NCBI RefSeq assembly: GCF_009674885.1
Contig: NZ_WKKA01000001.1
Location: forward strand, 434,001 to 498,000
Source: Paracoccus sp. S-4012
GTDB lineage: Bacteria > Pseudomonadota > Alphaproteobacteria > Rhodobacterales > Rhodobacteraceae
Direction: 5' to 3'
DNA length: 64,000 nucleotides
Shown: one piece after another, positions 38,500-47,328 of the stretch
How positions within the stretch are numbered: the first letter of the stretch is position 1
Layout of the letters: each line of letters begins with the position of its first letter
The notes under the pieces: model-generated
What the model was told of the DNA's origin: nothing
Databases searched by the model: none
Seen by the model: only the letters and a program-made list of their open reading frames with translations
Program-made: the position numbers and the translations under genes

Positions 38500-39591
38500 A
38501 TGACGAGCGTGAGCGAACTCTACGAGGCGCGGGTGCGGGCGGGCGCGCTGGAGGGCGATCCGGCCCAGCGGGGCGTGCTGCCCGCGCTCGACCGCGTGAC
38601 CGCGGGCCTCGCCGCAGCACCGGCGGCCGCGAATGGCGGCTGGCTCGGGCGGTTCTTCGGCACGCCTGCGCCCGCCGCCGAGCGCGCGCGCGGCCTCTAT
38701 CTCTGGGGCGGCGTCGGGCGGGGCAAGTCGATGCTGATGGACCTCGTGATGGAGGCGGCACCGCTGCGCGAAAAGCGCCGGGTCCATTTCCACGCCTTCA
38801 TGCAGGAGATCCAAGCCGGTCTGAACGAGGCCCGCCGCGCCGGCGCGCAGGACGCGGTGCGCCCGGTGGCCGAGCGGGTCGCCGCGGAGGCGCGGCTTCT
38901 CTGCTTCGACGAGATGCAGATCACCGACATCGCCGACGCGATGATCGTCGGGCGGCTGTTCCAGATCCTGTTCGAGAAAGGGGTGACGGTGGTCACGACC
39001 TCGAACCGGGTGCCCGAGGACCTCTACAAGAACGGCCTGAACCGCGAGCTGTTCCTGCCCTTCATCGCGCTCATCCGCGAGCGGATGGAGGTGGTGGAAC
39101 TCGCCAGTCCCCGCGATCATCGGCAGGACCGGCTGCATGGCGGGCAGGTCTGGTTCACGCCGCTCGGCGCCGATGCCGAGCGGGCGATGGACCGCCTCTG
39201 GGCGGACCTCACCGATTGCGCCGAGACCCCGCCGCTGGAGCTGGAGGTCCACGGCCGCCGCCTGTCGCTGGGCGCGGTCTGCGAGCGGGTGGCGCGGGCG
39301 AGCTTCTGGGAACTCTGCGGCCGCCCCCTCGGCCCCGCGGACTTCCTCGCCGTGGCGGAGGCCGTGGACGTGCTGCTGATCGACGCCATACCCCGCCTCT
39401 CGGCCGCGAACTTCAACGAGGCGCGTCGGTTCGTGACGCTGATCGACGCGCTCTACGAGGCGAAGGTGCGGCTCATCGCCTCCGCCGCCGACCGCCCTGC
39501 GAGCCTCTATGTCGAGGGCGAGGGGGCGTTCGAGTTCGAGCGGACGGCGAGCCGGCTCATGGAGATGCAGGCGGCGGATTGGGGGCGGTAG
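38500..39591 (+). CDS. zapE: Cell division protein ZapE (AFG1-like ATPase)
   Basis: A 363-residue P-loop ATPase of the AFG1/LACE1/ZapE family. Walker A is GGVGRGKS (residues 70-77), Walker B is LLCFDEMQITDI, and the sensor-type VVTTSNRVPEDLYKNGLNR is diagnostic. In E. coli ZapE acts on Z-ring stability under stress. In mitochondria the homologue acts in protein quality control. No cell-division genes are nearby. It is transcribed divergently from the aldehyde dehydrogenase and followed by a 262-base structured gap before the ureide operon. Confidence 0.95.
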   Translation: MTSVSELYEARVRAGALEGDPAQRGVLPALDRVTAGLAAAPAAANGGWLGRFFGTPAPAAERARGLYLWGGVGRGKSMLMDLVMEAAPLREKRRVHFHAFMQEIQAGLNEARRAGAQDAVRPVAERVAAEARLLCFDEMQITDIADAMIVGRLFQILFEKGVTVVTTSNRVPEDLYKNGLNRELFLPFIALIRERMEVVELASPRDHRQDRLHGGQVWFTPLGADAERAMDRLWADLTDCAETPPLELEVHGRRLSLGAVCERVARASFWELCGRPLGPADFLAVAEAVDVLLIDAIPRLSAANFNEARRFVTLIDALYEAKVRLIASAADRPASLYVEGEGAFEFERTASRLMEMQAADWGR

Positions 39592-39622
39592 CGGCTGCTG
39601 CGCAGCGGAGGCTGCCGCGCAA

Positions 39623-39760
39623 GGGATTGGGGCGAGTGACCCAATCCCGCTTGGTCCGACGAAGATGCGAAACAGAGGGTCCGCGCACGCACGAAGGTGG
39701 GCGCGATCGCGCCCGCCTGTGGGGCGGGCGGGCGCGGACCCGTCCGCTTTGGCGGACGGG
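39623..39760. other. Multi-hairpin intergenic region between zapE and the ureide operon
   Basis: Three perfect inverted repeats lie in tandem. GGGATTGGG/CCCAATCCC is at 39623-39631 and 39640-39648. An outer GGGTCCGCGC/GCGCGGACCC (39677-39686, 39732-39741) encloses the 16-base palindrome GGGCGCGATCGCGCCC (39699-39714). CCCGTCCGC-TTTG-GCGGACGGG is at 39739-39760. The last two share CCC and are mutually exclusive in part. There is no T run after any hairpin, so simple intrinsic termination is not supported. It could be a structured leader of the puuE operon, a Rho-type or processed 3' end of zapE, or a set of repeat elements. Confidence 0.6.
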
Positions 39761-39853
39761 CGGCACATAGCTGAAAGGTCAGGAGAGAGGGGCGACCCTT
39801 GCATCCCTCCCGTCCGCGTGGGCATCCTCCGCCCGCTTATGAGGAGGCCAAGA

Positions 39854-41266
39854 ATGCGCTACAGCCGGGACATGCGGGGCTATGGGGAGGTCACGCCCGA
39901 TCCGCAATGGCCGGGCGGCGCGCGCATAGCGGTCAGCCTGGTCCTCAACTACGAGGAAGGCGGCGAGAACAGCGTCGAGCATGGCGACGCCGCCTCCGAG
40001 GCGTTCCTGTCCGAGATCGCGGGCGCGCAGCCCTGGCCGGGGCAGCGGCACTGGAACATGGAGTCGATCTACGACTACGGCGCCCGCGCCGGGTTCTGGC
40101 GGCTCCACCGGATGCTCTCGGGCCTGCCGGTCACGGTCTTCGGGGTCGCCACGGCGCTTGCCCGCGCGCCCGAGCAGGTCGCGGCCATGCAGCGCGCCGG
40201 CTGGGAGATTGCCACGCACGGGCTGAAATGGATCGACTACCGCGACATCCCGCGCGACACCGAGGCCGCGCATCTGGCCGAGGCCGTGGCGCTGCACACC
40301 CGCGTCACGGGTGAGCGGCCGCGGGGTTTCTACCAGGGCCGCGCCTCGATGAACACGGTGGCGCTCGGCTGCGAGGAGGGGGGCTTCGACTGGCTCTCGG
40401 ACAGCTACGCCGACGAGCTGCCCTACTGGATCGAGCATGAGGGGCGGCCGCAACTGGTGATCCCCTACACGCTCGATGCCAACGACATGCGCTTCGCGGC
40501 CGGCAGCATGAGCACCGGGGAGGATTTCTTCGCCTATCTGCGCGACAGCTTCGACTGCCTCTGGCGTGAGGGCGGCCATGGCGCGGCGAGGATGATGTCA
40601 GTGGGCCTGCATTGCCGCCTCGCCGGTCGGCCAGGCCGGGCCGAGGGGCTGCGGCGGTTCCTCGACCATGTGCGCGACCATGAGGGCGTCTGGCTCGCCA
40701 CCCGCGGCCAGATCGCGGAGCACTGGCGCCGCACCCACCTTTTCGTGGCGCGCGAGCGGATCTCGCGCATGGACCGCGCCCGCTTCATGGCGCGCTTCGG
40801 CGGCGTCTTCGAGCATTCGCCCTGGGTGGCGGAGCGCTTCTTCGACGGCGAAGTCGGCCCGGTCCACGACAGCCCCGCGGGCCTCGCCGCCGGCATGGCG
40901 CAAGCGTTCCGCGGCGGCTCGGACGCGGAGCGGCTGGCGGTGCTGCGCGCCCATCCGGACCTCGCCGGGAAGCTGGCGGCGGCACGACGGCTGACGGTCG
41001 AGAGCACGGCCGAGCAGGCCTCGGCCGGCCTCGACGCGCTGACCGATGCCGAACGCGCGCACTTCGAGGCGCTGAACGCGGCCTATGTCGAAAAGCACGG
41101 CTTTCCCTTCATCATCGCCGTCCGCGACCATGACAAGCAGGGCATCCTCGCCGCCTTCGAGCGGCGGGTCGCCCATGATACTGCGGCCGAGCGGGCCGAG
41201 GCCGAGCGGCAGGTGGAGCGGATTGCCGCGCTCAGGATCGCCGCGGCGATGGAGGATGGGGCATGA
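39854..41266 (+). CDS. Allantoinase PuuE fused to 2-oxo-4-hydroxy-4-carboxy-5-ureidoimidazoline decarboxylase UraD
   Basis: A 470-residue two-domain protein. The N-terminal ~300 residues form the cofactor-independent PuuE-type allantoinase (NodB/polysaccharide-deacetylase fold), with landmarks SLVLNYEEGGENSVEHGD, NMESIYDYGARAGFWR, WEIATHGLKWIDY and SVGLHCRLAGRPGRA. The C-terminal ~150 residues are UraD (FEHSPWVAERFFD, RAHPDLAGKLA with the catalytic His, and HGFPFIIAVRDHDK). UraD makes S-allantoin from OHCU and PuuE opens the allantoin ring, so two ureide steps are fused. ATG 39854 follows GAGGAGG; ATG 39839 is five codons upstream. It overlaps the next gene by four bases. Confidence 0.95.
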   Translation: MRYSRDMRGYGEVTPDPQWPGGARIAVSLVLNYEEGGENSVEHGDAASEAFLSEIAGAQPWPGQRHWNMESIYDYGARAGFWRLHRMLSGLPVTVFGVATALARAPEQVAAMQRAGWEIATHGLKWIDYRDIPRDTEAAHLAEAVALHTRVTGERPRGFYQGRASMNTVALGCEEGGFDWLSDSYADELPYWIEHEGRPQLVIPYTLDANDMRFAAGSMSTGEDFFAYLRDSFDCLWREGGHGAARMMSVGLHCRLAGRPGRAEGLRRFLDHVRDHEGVWLATRGQIAEHWRRTHLFVARERISRMDRARFMARFGGVFEHSPWVAERFFDGEVGPVHDSPAGLAAGMAQAFRGGSDAERLAVLRAHPDLAGKLAAARRLTVESTAEQASAGLDALTDAERAHFEALNAAYVEKHGFPFIIAVRDHDKQGILAAFERRVAHDTAAERAEAERQVERIAALRIAAAMEDGA

Positions 41267-42207
41267 CCGACGACACCCGCGAGCCGCTGCCCGAGACCCC
41301 GGACGAGGCGGTCGGCGGCCCGGCCACTGCGCCCACCGGCGACCCCGCGCCCGCGCTGCCGCGTGCGCCCGCCCCGCGCGCCGCGCCGCCCTATGCCGGC
41401 CCGGTCAGCGGCCTGCCGCCGCAGACCGGCCTGACCACCGACACCGCGGTCTTCACCGAGGCCTACGCCGTCATCCCGCGCACCGTCATGCGCGACATCG
41501 TCACCTCCTACCTGCCCGGCTGGCAGGGGATGCGGATGTGGATGCTGGCCCGCCCGCTGACCGGCTTCGCGGAGACCTTCTCGCAATATGTCGTCGAACT
41601 GGCCGAGGGCGGCGGGTGCGACACCCCCGAGGACGACCCCGAGGTGCAGGCGGCCCTCTTCGTCACCGGCGGCGAGATGGACGTGACCATCGGCGGCGCC
41701 CGCCACCGCCTGCGCGAGGGCGGCTTTGCCTATATCCCGCCGGGGATGGCATGGTCCGTCCACAACGCCACGCGCGGCAACGCCGGTTTCCACTGGTTCC
41801 GCAAGCGCTGGCAGCCCGCCGCCGGGATCGCGCCACCCGACCCGATCGTGACCAGCGACGCCGAGGTCGAGCCCTCGCCCATGCCCGACACCGAGGGCGC
41901 CTGGGCCACCACGCGCTTCGTCGACCCGGCCGACATGCGCCACGACATGCACGTCACCATCGTGACCTTCCGCCCGGGCGGCTCGATCCCCTTCGCCGAG
42001 ACGCATGTGATGGAGCACGGGCTCTATGTGCTGGAAGGCAAGGCGGTGTATCGCCTGAACCGTGACTGGGTCGAGGTCGGGCCGGGAGACTTCATGTGGC
42101 TGCGCGCCTTCTGCCCGCAGGCCTGCTATGCGGGCGGGCCGGGGCGGTTCCGGTATCTGCTCTACAAGGACGTGAACCGGCACGCGCCGCTCTGGCCGCT
42201 GCGGTAA
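41263..42207 (+). CDS. (S)-ureidoglycine aminohydrolase (bicupin, AllE/YlbA type)
   Basis: A 314-residue protein with a Pro/Ala-rich, low-complexity N terminus of about 45 residues and two cupin domains. The first holds AALFVTGGEMDVTIGG and FAYIPPGMAW. The second has the metal-binding motif THVMEHGLYVLEGKAVYRL, followed by DFMWLRAFCPQACYAGGPG, which is the known signature of the Mn-dependent ureidoglycine aminohydrolase. It releases ammonia from S-ureidoglycine to give S-ureidoglycolate. The neighbour gene for ureidoglycolate lyase fits directly. ATG 41263 overlaps the preceding stop (ATGA). Confidence 0.93.
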   Translation: MTDDTREPLPETPDEAVGGPATAPTGDPAPALPRAPAPRAAPPYAGPVSGLPPQTGLTTDTAVFTEAYAVIPRTVMRDIVTSYLPGWQGMRMWMLARPLTGFAETFSQYVVELAEGGGCDTPEDDPEVQAALFVTGGEMDVTIGGARHRLREGGFAYIPPGMAWSVHNATRGNAGFHWFRKRWQPAAGIAPPDPIVTSDAEVEPSPMPDTEGAWATTRFVDPADMRHDMHVTIVTFRPGGSIPFAETHVMEHGLYVLEGKAVYRLNRDWVEVGPGDFMWLRAFCPQACYAGGPGRFRYLLYKDVNRHAPLWPLR

Positions 42208-42210
42208 GGC

Positions 42211-42258
42211 CGGGGGCTTCGCGCCCCCGAACCCCCGCGGGATATTTGAGGACAGAAG
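42211..42258 (+). repeat. GGGATATTT...CAGAAG element with hairpin, copy 2
   Basis: A GC hairpin (CGGGGGC 42211-42217, loop TTCGC, GCCCCCG 42223-42229) is followed by ACCCCCGC and GGGATATTTGAGGACAGAAGAA. The AGGACAGAAG end doubles as the ribosome-binding region of allA, whose ATG is at 42260. Confidence 0.6.
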
Positions 42259-42259
42259 A

Positions 42260-42739
42260 ATGCAGCAGATACACGCGCGGGCGCTGACGGCCGAGGCGTT
42301 CGCGCCGTTCGGCGAGGTGATCGCGCCGCGGGCGGAGCCGACGCGGATCATCAATGCCGGGCGTTGCGAGCGGCATCATGCGCTCGGGCGGGTGACGGTC
42401 GAGGGAGGCGAGGCGGTCATCTCAATCTTCCGCAGCGAAGGGGTGGAACTGCCTTATATCTGCCGGCTGGTCGAGCGGCATCCGCTGGGGAGCCAGGCGT
42501 TCATGCCGCTCGGGGCTGCGCCGTGGCTCTCGGTCGTGGCCGAGGATGCGGGCGGGCGGCCGGGCGCCGTGCGGGCGTTTCTGGTGCCCTCCAGGGTGGG
42601 GCTGAACCTGCGCGCCGGAGTCTGGCACGGGGTGCTGACGCCGCTCGGCGGGGCGGCGGATTTCCTCGTCGTGGACCGGGAGGGGCCGGGGGCGAACCTC
42701 GAGGAGGTGGAGATCCAGCCGGTGGAGATCGTCGCGTGA
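42260..42739 (+). CDS. allA: Ureidoglycolate lyase
   Basis: A 159-residue AllA (ureidoglycolate hydrolase/lyase) that splits S-ureidoglycolate to glyoxylate and urea. Landmarks are [15 protein letters not shown] at the N terminus, [14 protein letters not shown] in the middle, and [10 protein letters not shown] near the C terminus, typical of AllA. The gene begins 52 bases after the ureidoglycine aminohydrolase, across a hairpin element that leads into its ribosome-binding site. Its stop overlaps the rnhB GTG. The window therefore covers allantoin ring opening to glyoxylate; an allantoate amidohydrolase is not present here and would have to lie elsewhere. Confidence 0.92.
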   Translation: MQQIHARALTAEAFAPFGEVIAPRAEPTRIINAGRCERHHALGRVTVEGGEAVISIFRSEGVELPYICRLVERHPLGSQAFMPLGAAPWLSVVAEDAGGRPGAVRAFLVPSRVGLNLRAGVWHGVLTPLGGAADFLVVDREGPGANLEEVEIQPVEIVA

Positions 42740-43365
42740 GGCCGTCGCTGAAGTTCGAGCGCGCGGCACTGGCCGAAGGCGCGCTGCTGGTCGCGGGCGT
42801 GGACGAGGTCGGGCGTGGGCCGCTCGCCGGGCCGGTGACGGCGGCGGCGGTGATCCTGCCCGCGCGCGGGATTCCGCGGGGGATCGACGACAGCAAGAAG
42901 CTGACCGCCCCCGCGCGCGAGAAGCTGGCGGCGCGGATCATGGCGGTGGCGGAGGTCTCGGTCGCCCATGCCAGCGTCGAGGAGATCGACGCGCTGAACA
43001 TCTACTGGGCCAGCCACCTGGCCATGCGCCGCGCCGTCGCGGGCCTGACGCGCCGCCCCTGCGTGGCGCTGATCGATGGCAACCGCATCCCGGCCGATCT
43101 CGGCTGCGAGGGGCGAGCGGTGGTCTCGGGCGATGCGCTATGCCTTTCGATCGCGGCGGCCTCGATCATCGCCAAGGTGTTGCGCGATCGCATCATGGTG
43201 GATTTGGCGCAACAGCATCCTGCCTATGGGTGGGAGCGGAACGCGGGTTACGGCACCGCCGAGCACCGCGCCGCGCTTGAACGCCACGGGCCGACCACAC
43301 ACCATCGCCGCGGCTTCAGGCCGGTGCACAACATCTTGTGCCAAGAAGAAACAGCAACCGGTTGA
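42736..43365 (+). CDS. rnhB: Ribonuclease HII
   Basis: A 209-residue RNase HII that removes ribonucleotides from DNA-RNA hybrids. Catalytic carboxylates are Asp23 and Glu24 in [14 protein letters not shown]. Asp in ALIDGNRIP and the [15 protein letters not shown] block follow, with the GYGT motif in NAGYGTAEH. The start is a GTG overlapping the allA stop in GTGA. Gene order with ureide catabolism has no known functional logic. The first GATTC of the ccrM promoter overlaps its stop codon. Confidence 0.97.
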   Translation: MRPSLKFERAALAEGALLVAGVDEVGRGPLAGPVTAAAVILPARGIPRGIDDSKKLTAPAREKLAARIMAVAEVSVAHASVEEIDALNIYWASHLAMRRAVAGLTRRPCVALIDGNRIPADLGCEGRAVVSGDALCLSIAAASIIAKVLRDRIMVDLAQQHPAYGWERNAGYGTAEHRAALERHGPTTHHRRGFRPVHNILCQEETATG

Positions 43366-44577
<1,212 letters not shown>

Positions 44578-44624
44578 CCCTTTCCCGTTCGCCGGAGTCC
44601 CGACCGCGTGGATTACCCGCGGTT

Positions 44625-44676
44625 CGGGGCCAACTTGGCCCCGCCTCGGCCGATGCGCCGTGGCGGGGCTATTTTC
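44625..44676 (+). terminator. Terminator with competing hairpin, downstream of ccrM
   Basis: GCCCCGCC (44638-44645) pairs with GGCGGGGC (44662-44669) and is followed by TATTTTC, an intrinsic-type terminator for ccrM. The left arm also belongs to CGGGGCCAA-C-TTGGCCCCG (44625-44643), a 9-base-pair hairpin that would exclude the terminator stem. It is also in the 3' gap of the convergent alkB gene. Confidence 0.55.
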
Positions 44677-44722
44677 TTGAGCGCAACGGCCTGGCACGTG
44701 CGAGGCTCTTGACCCGTCCGCC

Positions 44723-45853
44723 TCACAGCGCCGAGCGCGGCATCGGCGTCTCGCCCCGCGTGTAGGGGCCCCAGTCCTCGATCTCGGGATAGAACTGCCG
44801 CCGCCACGCCCGCACGCGGGGGTTCATCCGGCGCCGCCAGAGAGGCGGGATCAGGGCCACGAAGGTCATCAGCGGGTAGCCGTGCGGCAGCTGCGGGGCC
44901 TCGTCCTCGGCGTAGGTTTGCAGCAGCGGGAAGCGGCGGTCGGGCTTGTAGTGGTGGTCCGAATGGCGCTGCAGGTTGATGAGCAGCCAGTTCGTCGCGG
45001 TATGGGCCGAGTTCCAGGAATGACGAGGCATCACATGCTCGTAGCGGCCATTCCCGAGGTATTTTCGAACGAGCCCGTAATGCTCGACGTAGTTCGTCAG
45101 CTCAAGTTGCCAGACGGCGACGAAGGCCTGCCAGACTAACAGCAGCGCCCCCTCCCAGCCGCCGATCAGGGCGGCGAGGGCCAGCATCCCGAGTTGCAGC
45201 GCAGCGTAGCGCCAGAAGGGATTGCGGCGGTCCCAGACTGTGCGCTTCGCGCGGGCGAGCAGGTTGCGTTCCGCGCGCCACGCGCTGCGCGGGCAGTCGC
45301 GCAGGACGCGCAGGAAGAAGCGGTGGAAGCCCTCGTTGTAGCGGGCCGAGACCGCGTCGCGGGGCGTCGCCACCCAGGAGTGATGGACCAGCAGATGCTC
45401 GGTGCGGAAGTGGGAATAGAGCACGCTCGCCAGCAGCAGGTCGCCCAGCCACCGCTCGAACCCGACCCGCTGGTGGAGCAGCTCGTGGGCATAGACGATG
45501 CCGATGGTGCCGGAGGCGACGCCGATGCCGAAGAAGAGGCCGATCTTCTCCCAGCCCGACAGGTGGCCGGTGTGGGTCACGTACCAGAGCGTGCCGAAGA
45601 TCAGCACGAACTGGATCGGGAACCAGGCCCAGGTGATCGCGCGATACCAGAAGAGCTGCTCGAGCGGCGTCTCGGTGTCGGGGTTCGCCTCGTTGAGGCC
45701 CAGGACTGCGTCGAGGCCCGTGACCAGATACCACGCATAGGCCGGCAGCAGCAGGAACCACCCCGCGCCTTGGGTCGCCGCGAGGACGACCAGCGGCACC
45801 ATCCCGAGGGAGAGCCAGAACGGAAGGGCGTCGCGCAGGCGGGGTCCGATCAT
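44723..45853 (-). CDS. alkB: AlkB-type alkane 1-monooxygenase (membrane di-iron hydroxylase)
   Basis: A 376-residue integral-membrane di-iron enzyme. The eight-histidine boxes are HELLH (123-127), EHLLVHHSWVATPRD (152-166) and LQRHSDHHYKPDRRF (294-308). The AlkB marker NYVEHYGL (254-261) and the HSWNSAH block are also present. Five or six hydrophobic helices lie between the boxes. AlkB hydroxylates medium-chain n-alkanes at the terminus, with rubredoxin as electron donor. No rubredoxin gene is visible next to it, and it ends alone with no overlapping partner. A related fatty-acid desaturase/omega-hydroxylase is less likely given the HYG motif. Confidence 0.92.
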   Translation of the reverse strand: MIGPRLRDALPFWLSLGMVPLVVLAATQGAGWFLLLPAYAWYLVTGLDAVLGLNEANPDTETPLEQLFWYRAITWAWFPIQFVLIFGTLWYVTHTGHLSGWEKIGLFFGIGVASGTIGIVYAHELLHQRVGFERWLGDLLLASVLYSHFRTEHLLVHHSWVATPRDAVSARYNEGFHRFFLRVLRDCPRSAWRAERNLLARAKRTVWDRRNPFWRYAALQLGMLALAALIGGWEGALLLVWQAFVAVWQLELTNYVEHYGLVRKYLGNGRYEHVMPRHSWNSAHTATNWLLINLQRHSDHHYKPDRRFPLLQTYAEDEAPQLPHGYPLMTFVALIPPLWRRRMNPRVRAWRRQFYPEIEDWGPYTRGETPMPRSAL

Positions 45854-45963
45854 GGCCGGGCCTATACGCGGCCGCGCCGGGCCGGGAAAGCCCCGCAGCG
45901 CTTGCCGGCGGCGTCCGGCAATGTTGTGATCGGGGCCAAGCAGCAGGGGAACGCCGCCGCGCC

Positions 45964-47325
45964 ATGGACAACCTGACCCCGGAACTGGTGGAGGCGGCGC
46001 GGGGCGTCTGGACGCAGCTCTACAGCTTCCTGCGGATCATGACGCTGCCCTACCGGCTCTGGCAGCTGGCGGCGATCCTCGGCTTGATGGCGATTGCGCA
46101 TCTGGCGCGGAACTGGCTCGCGCCGCGGCTGAACCTCTGGCTGAGGCAGCGGCAGAACTGGCCCAAGTGGCGGCTGCGGTTCGGCATCCTCGTGCAGCGC
46201 AAGCTGCGGGTGATCCTGTTCGCGGCTCTCAGCTGGGCCGTGGTGCTGGTCATGCGCGAGCTGACCTGGCCCTCGCGCAGCCAGCTGATCGCGCTTGCCG
46301 CCGCGCTCTCGGCCGCCTGGGTGGCGATCGAGTTCGCGGTGCGGATCATCGCCAACCGCACCTTCCGCCGCTGGGTCTGGTGGGGCCTCTGGATCTGGGT
46401 CACGCTGCATTTCTTCGATCTGACGACCTCGGTGGGGCGGGTCCTCGACAGCATCGCGCTCGCCATCGGCGACTACAGGCTGTCGGTGCTGGGGGTGCTG
46501 AAGGCGGTCGCACTGACGGCGCTACTGATCGTCGTCGGGCGGATCCTCTCGCGGCTGATCGCGGGCAGCATGGCGCGCAATGCCGACCTGACGCCGACCA
46601 TGCGGGTGCTGCTGGCGAAGCTGCTGCAGATCGTGCTGCTGGTCGTCGCCGTGGTGACGGGGCTGCGCGCGCTCGGCCTCGACCTGACCGGGCTCACGGT
46701 GTTTTCCGGCGCCATCGGGCTCGGGATCGGCTTCGGGCTGCAGAAGGTGGTGTCGAACCTGATCTCGGGCGTCATCATCCTGCTCGACGAGTCGATCAAG
46801 CCCGGCGACGTGATCTCGCTGGGCGAGACCTTCGGCTGGATCGACGCGCTCGGCGCGCGCTACGTCTCGGTGGTCACGCGCGACGGCAAGGAATACCTGA
46901 TCCCGAACGAGGACCTCGTCACCGGCCAGGTGGTCAACTGGTCGCATACCAACGACTTCGTGCGGCTCGACCTGGAATTCCGCTGCTCCTACGCGGACGA
47001 CCCGCACGAGGTCAGCAAGACCGCGGTCAACGCGTCGATGACGGTCAAGCGCGTGCTGGCGCATCGCACGCCGGTCTGCTGGGTGACGGAGTTCAGCGAT
47101 TTCTCGGTGCGCTACGTCCTGCGGTTCTGGATCTCGGACCCCGAGAGCGGGCTGACCAACGTGCGGGGCGAGGTCTATCTGGCCCTCTGGGACGCCTTCA
47201 AGAAGAAGGGCATCACCATTCCGCTGCCGCAGCGGGAAATCCGCATCGTGACCGACCCGCCCGACCCGCCGCCGGAGATCAACGACCCCGACGCGGACGC
47301 GAAGCCCTCGACGGCGATGACCTGA
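45964..47325 (+). CDS. MscS-family mechanosensitive ion channel
   Basis: A 453-residue membrane protein with about six predicted helices in residues 30-270, then the MscS core: pore helix FSGAIGLGIGFGLQKVVSNL followed by SGVIILLDESIKPGDVI and the cytoplasmic domain (YLIPNEDLVTGQVVNWSH). It has a longer membrane part than E. coli MscS, closer to the YbdG/YbiO-type group. It should release solutes on hypo-osmotic shock. It lies 110 bases from the divergent alkB gene and converges on hrpB with three bases between stops. Confidence 0.94.
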   Translation: MDNLTPELVEAARGVWTQLYSFLRIMTLPYRLWQLAAILGLMAIAHLARNWLAPRLNLWLRQRQNWPKWRLRFGILVQRKLRVILFAALSWAVVLVMRELTWPSRSQLIALAAALSAAWVAIEFAVRIIANRTFRRWVWWGLWIWVTLHFFDLTTSVGRVLDSIALAIGDYRLSVLGVLKAVALTALLIVVGRILSRLIAGSMARNADLTPTMRVLLAKLLQIVLLVVAVVTGLRALGLDLTGLTVFSGAIGLGIGFGLQKVVSNLISGVIILLDESIKPGDVISLGETFGWIDALGARYVSVVTRDGKEYLIPNEDLVTGQVVNWSHTNDFVRLDLEFRCSYADDPHEVSKTAVNASMTVKRVLAHRTPVCWVTEFSDFSVRYVLRFWISDPESGLTNVRGEVYLALWDAFKKKGITIPLPQREIRIVTDPPDPPPEINDPDADAKPSTAMT

Positions 47326-47328
47326 GCC

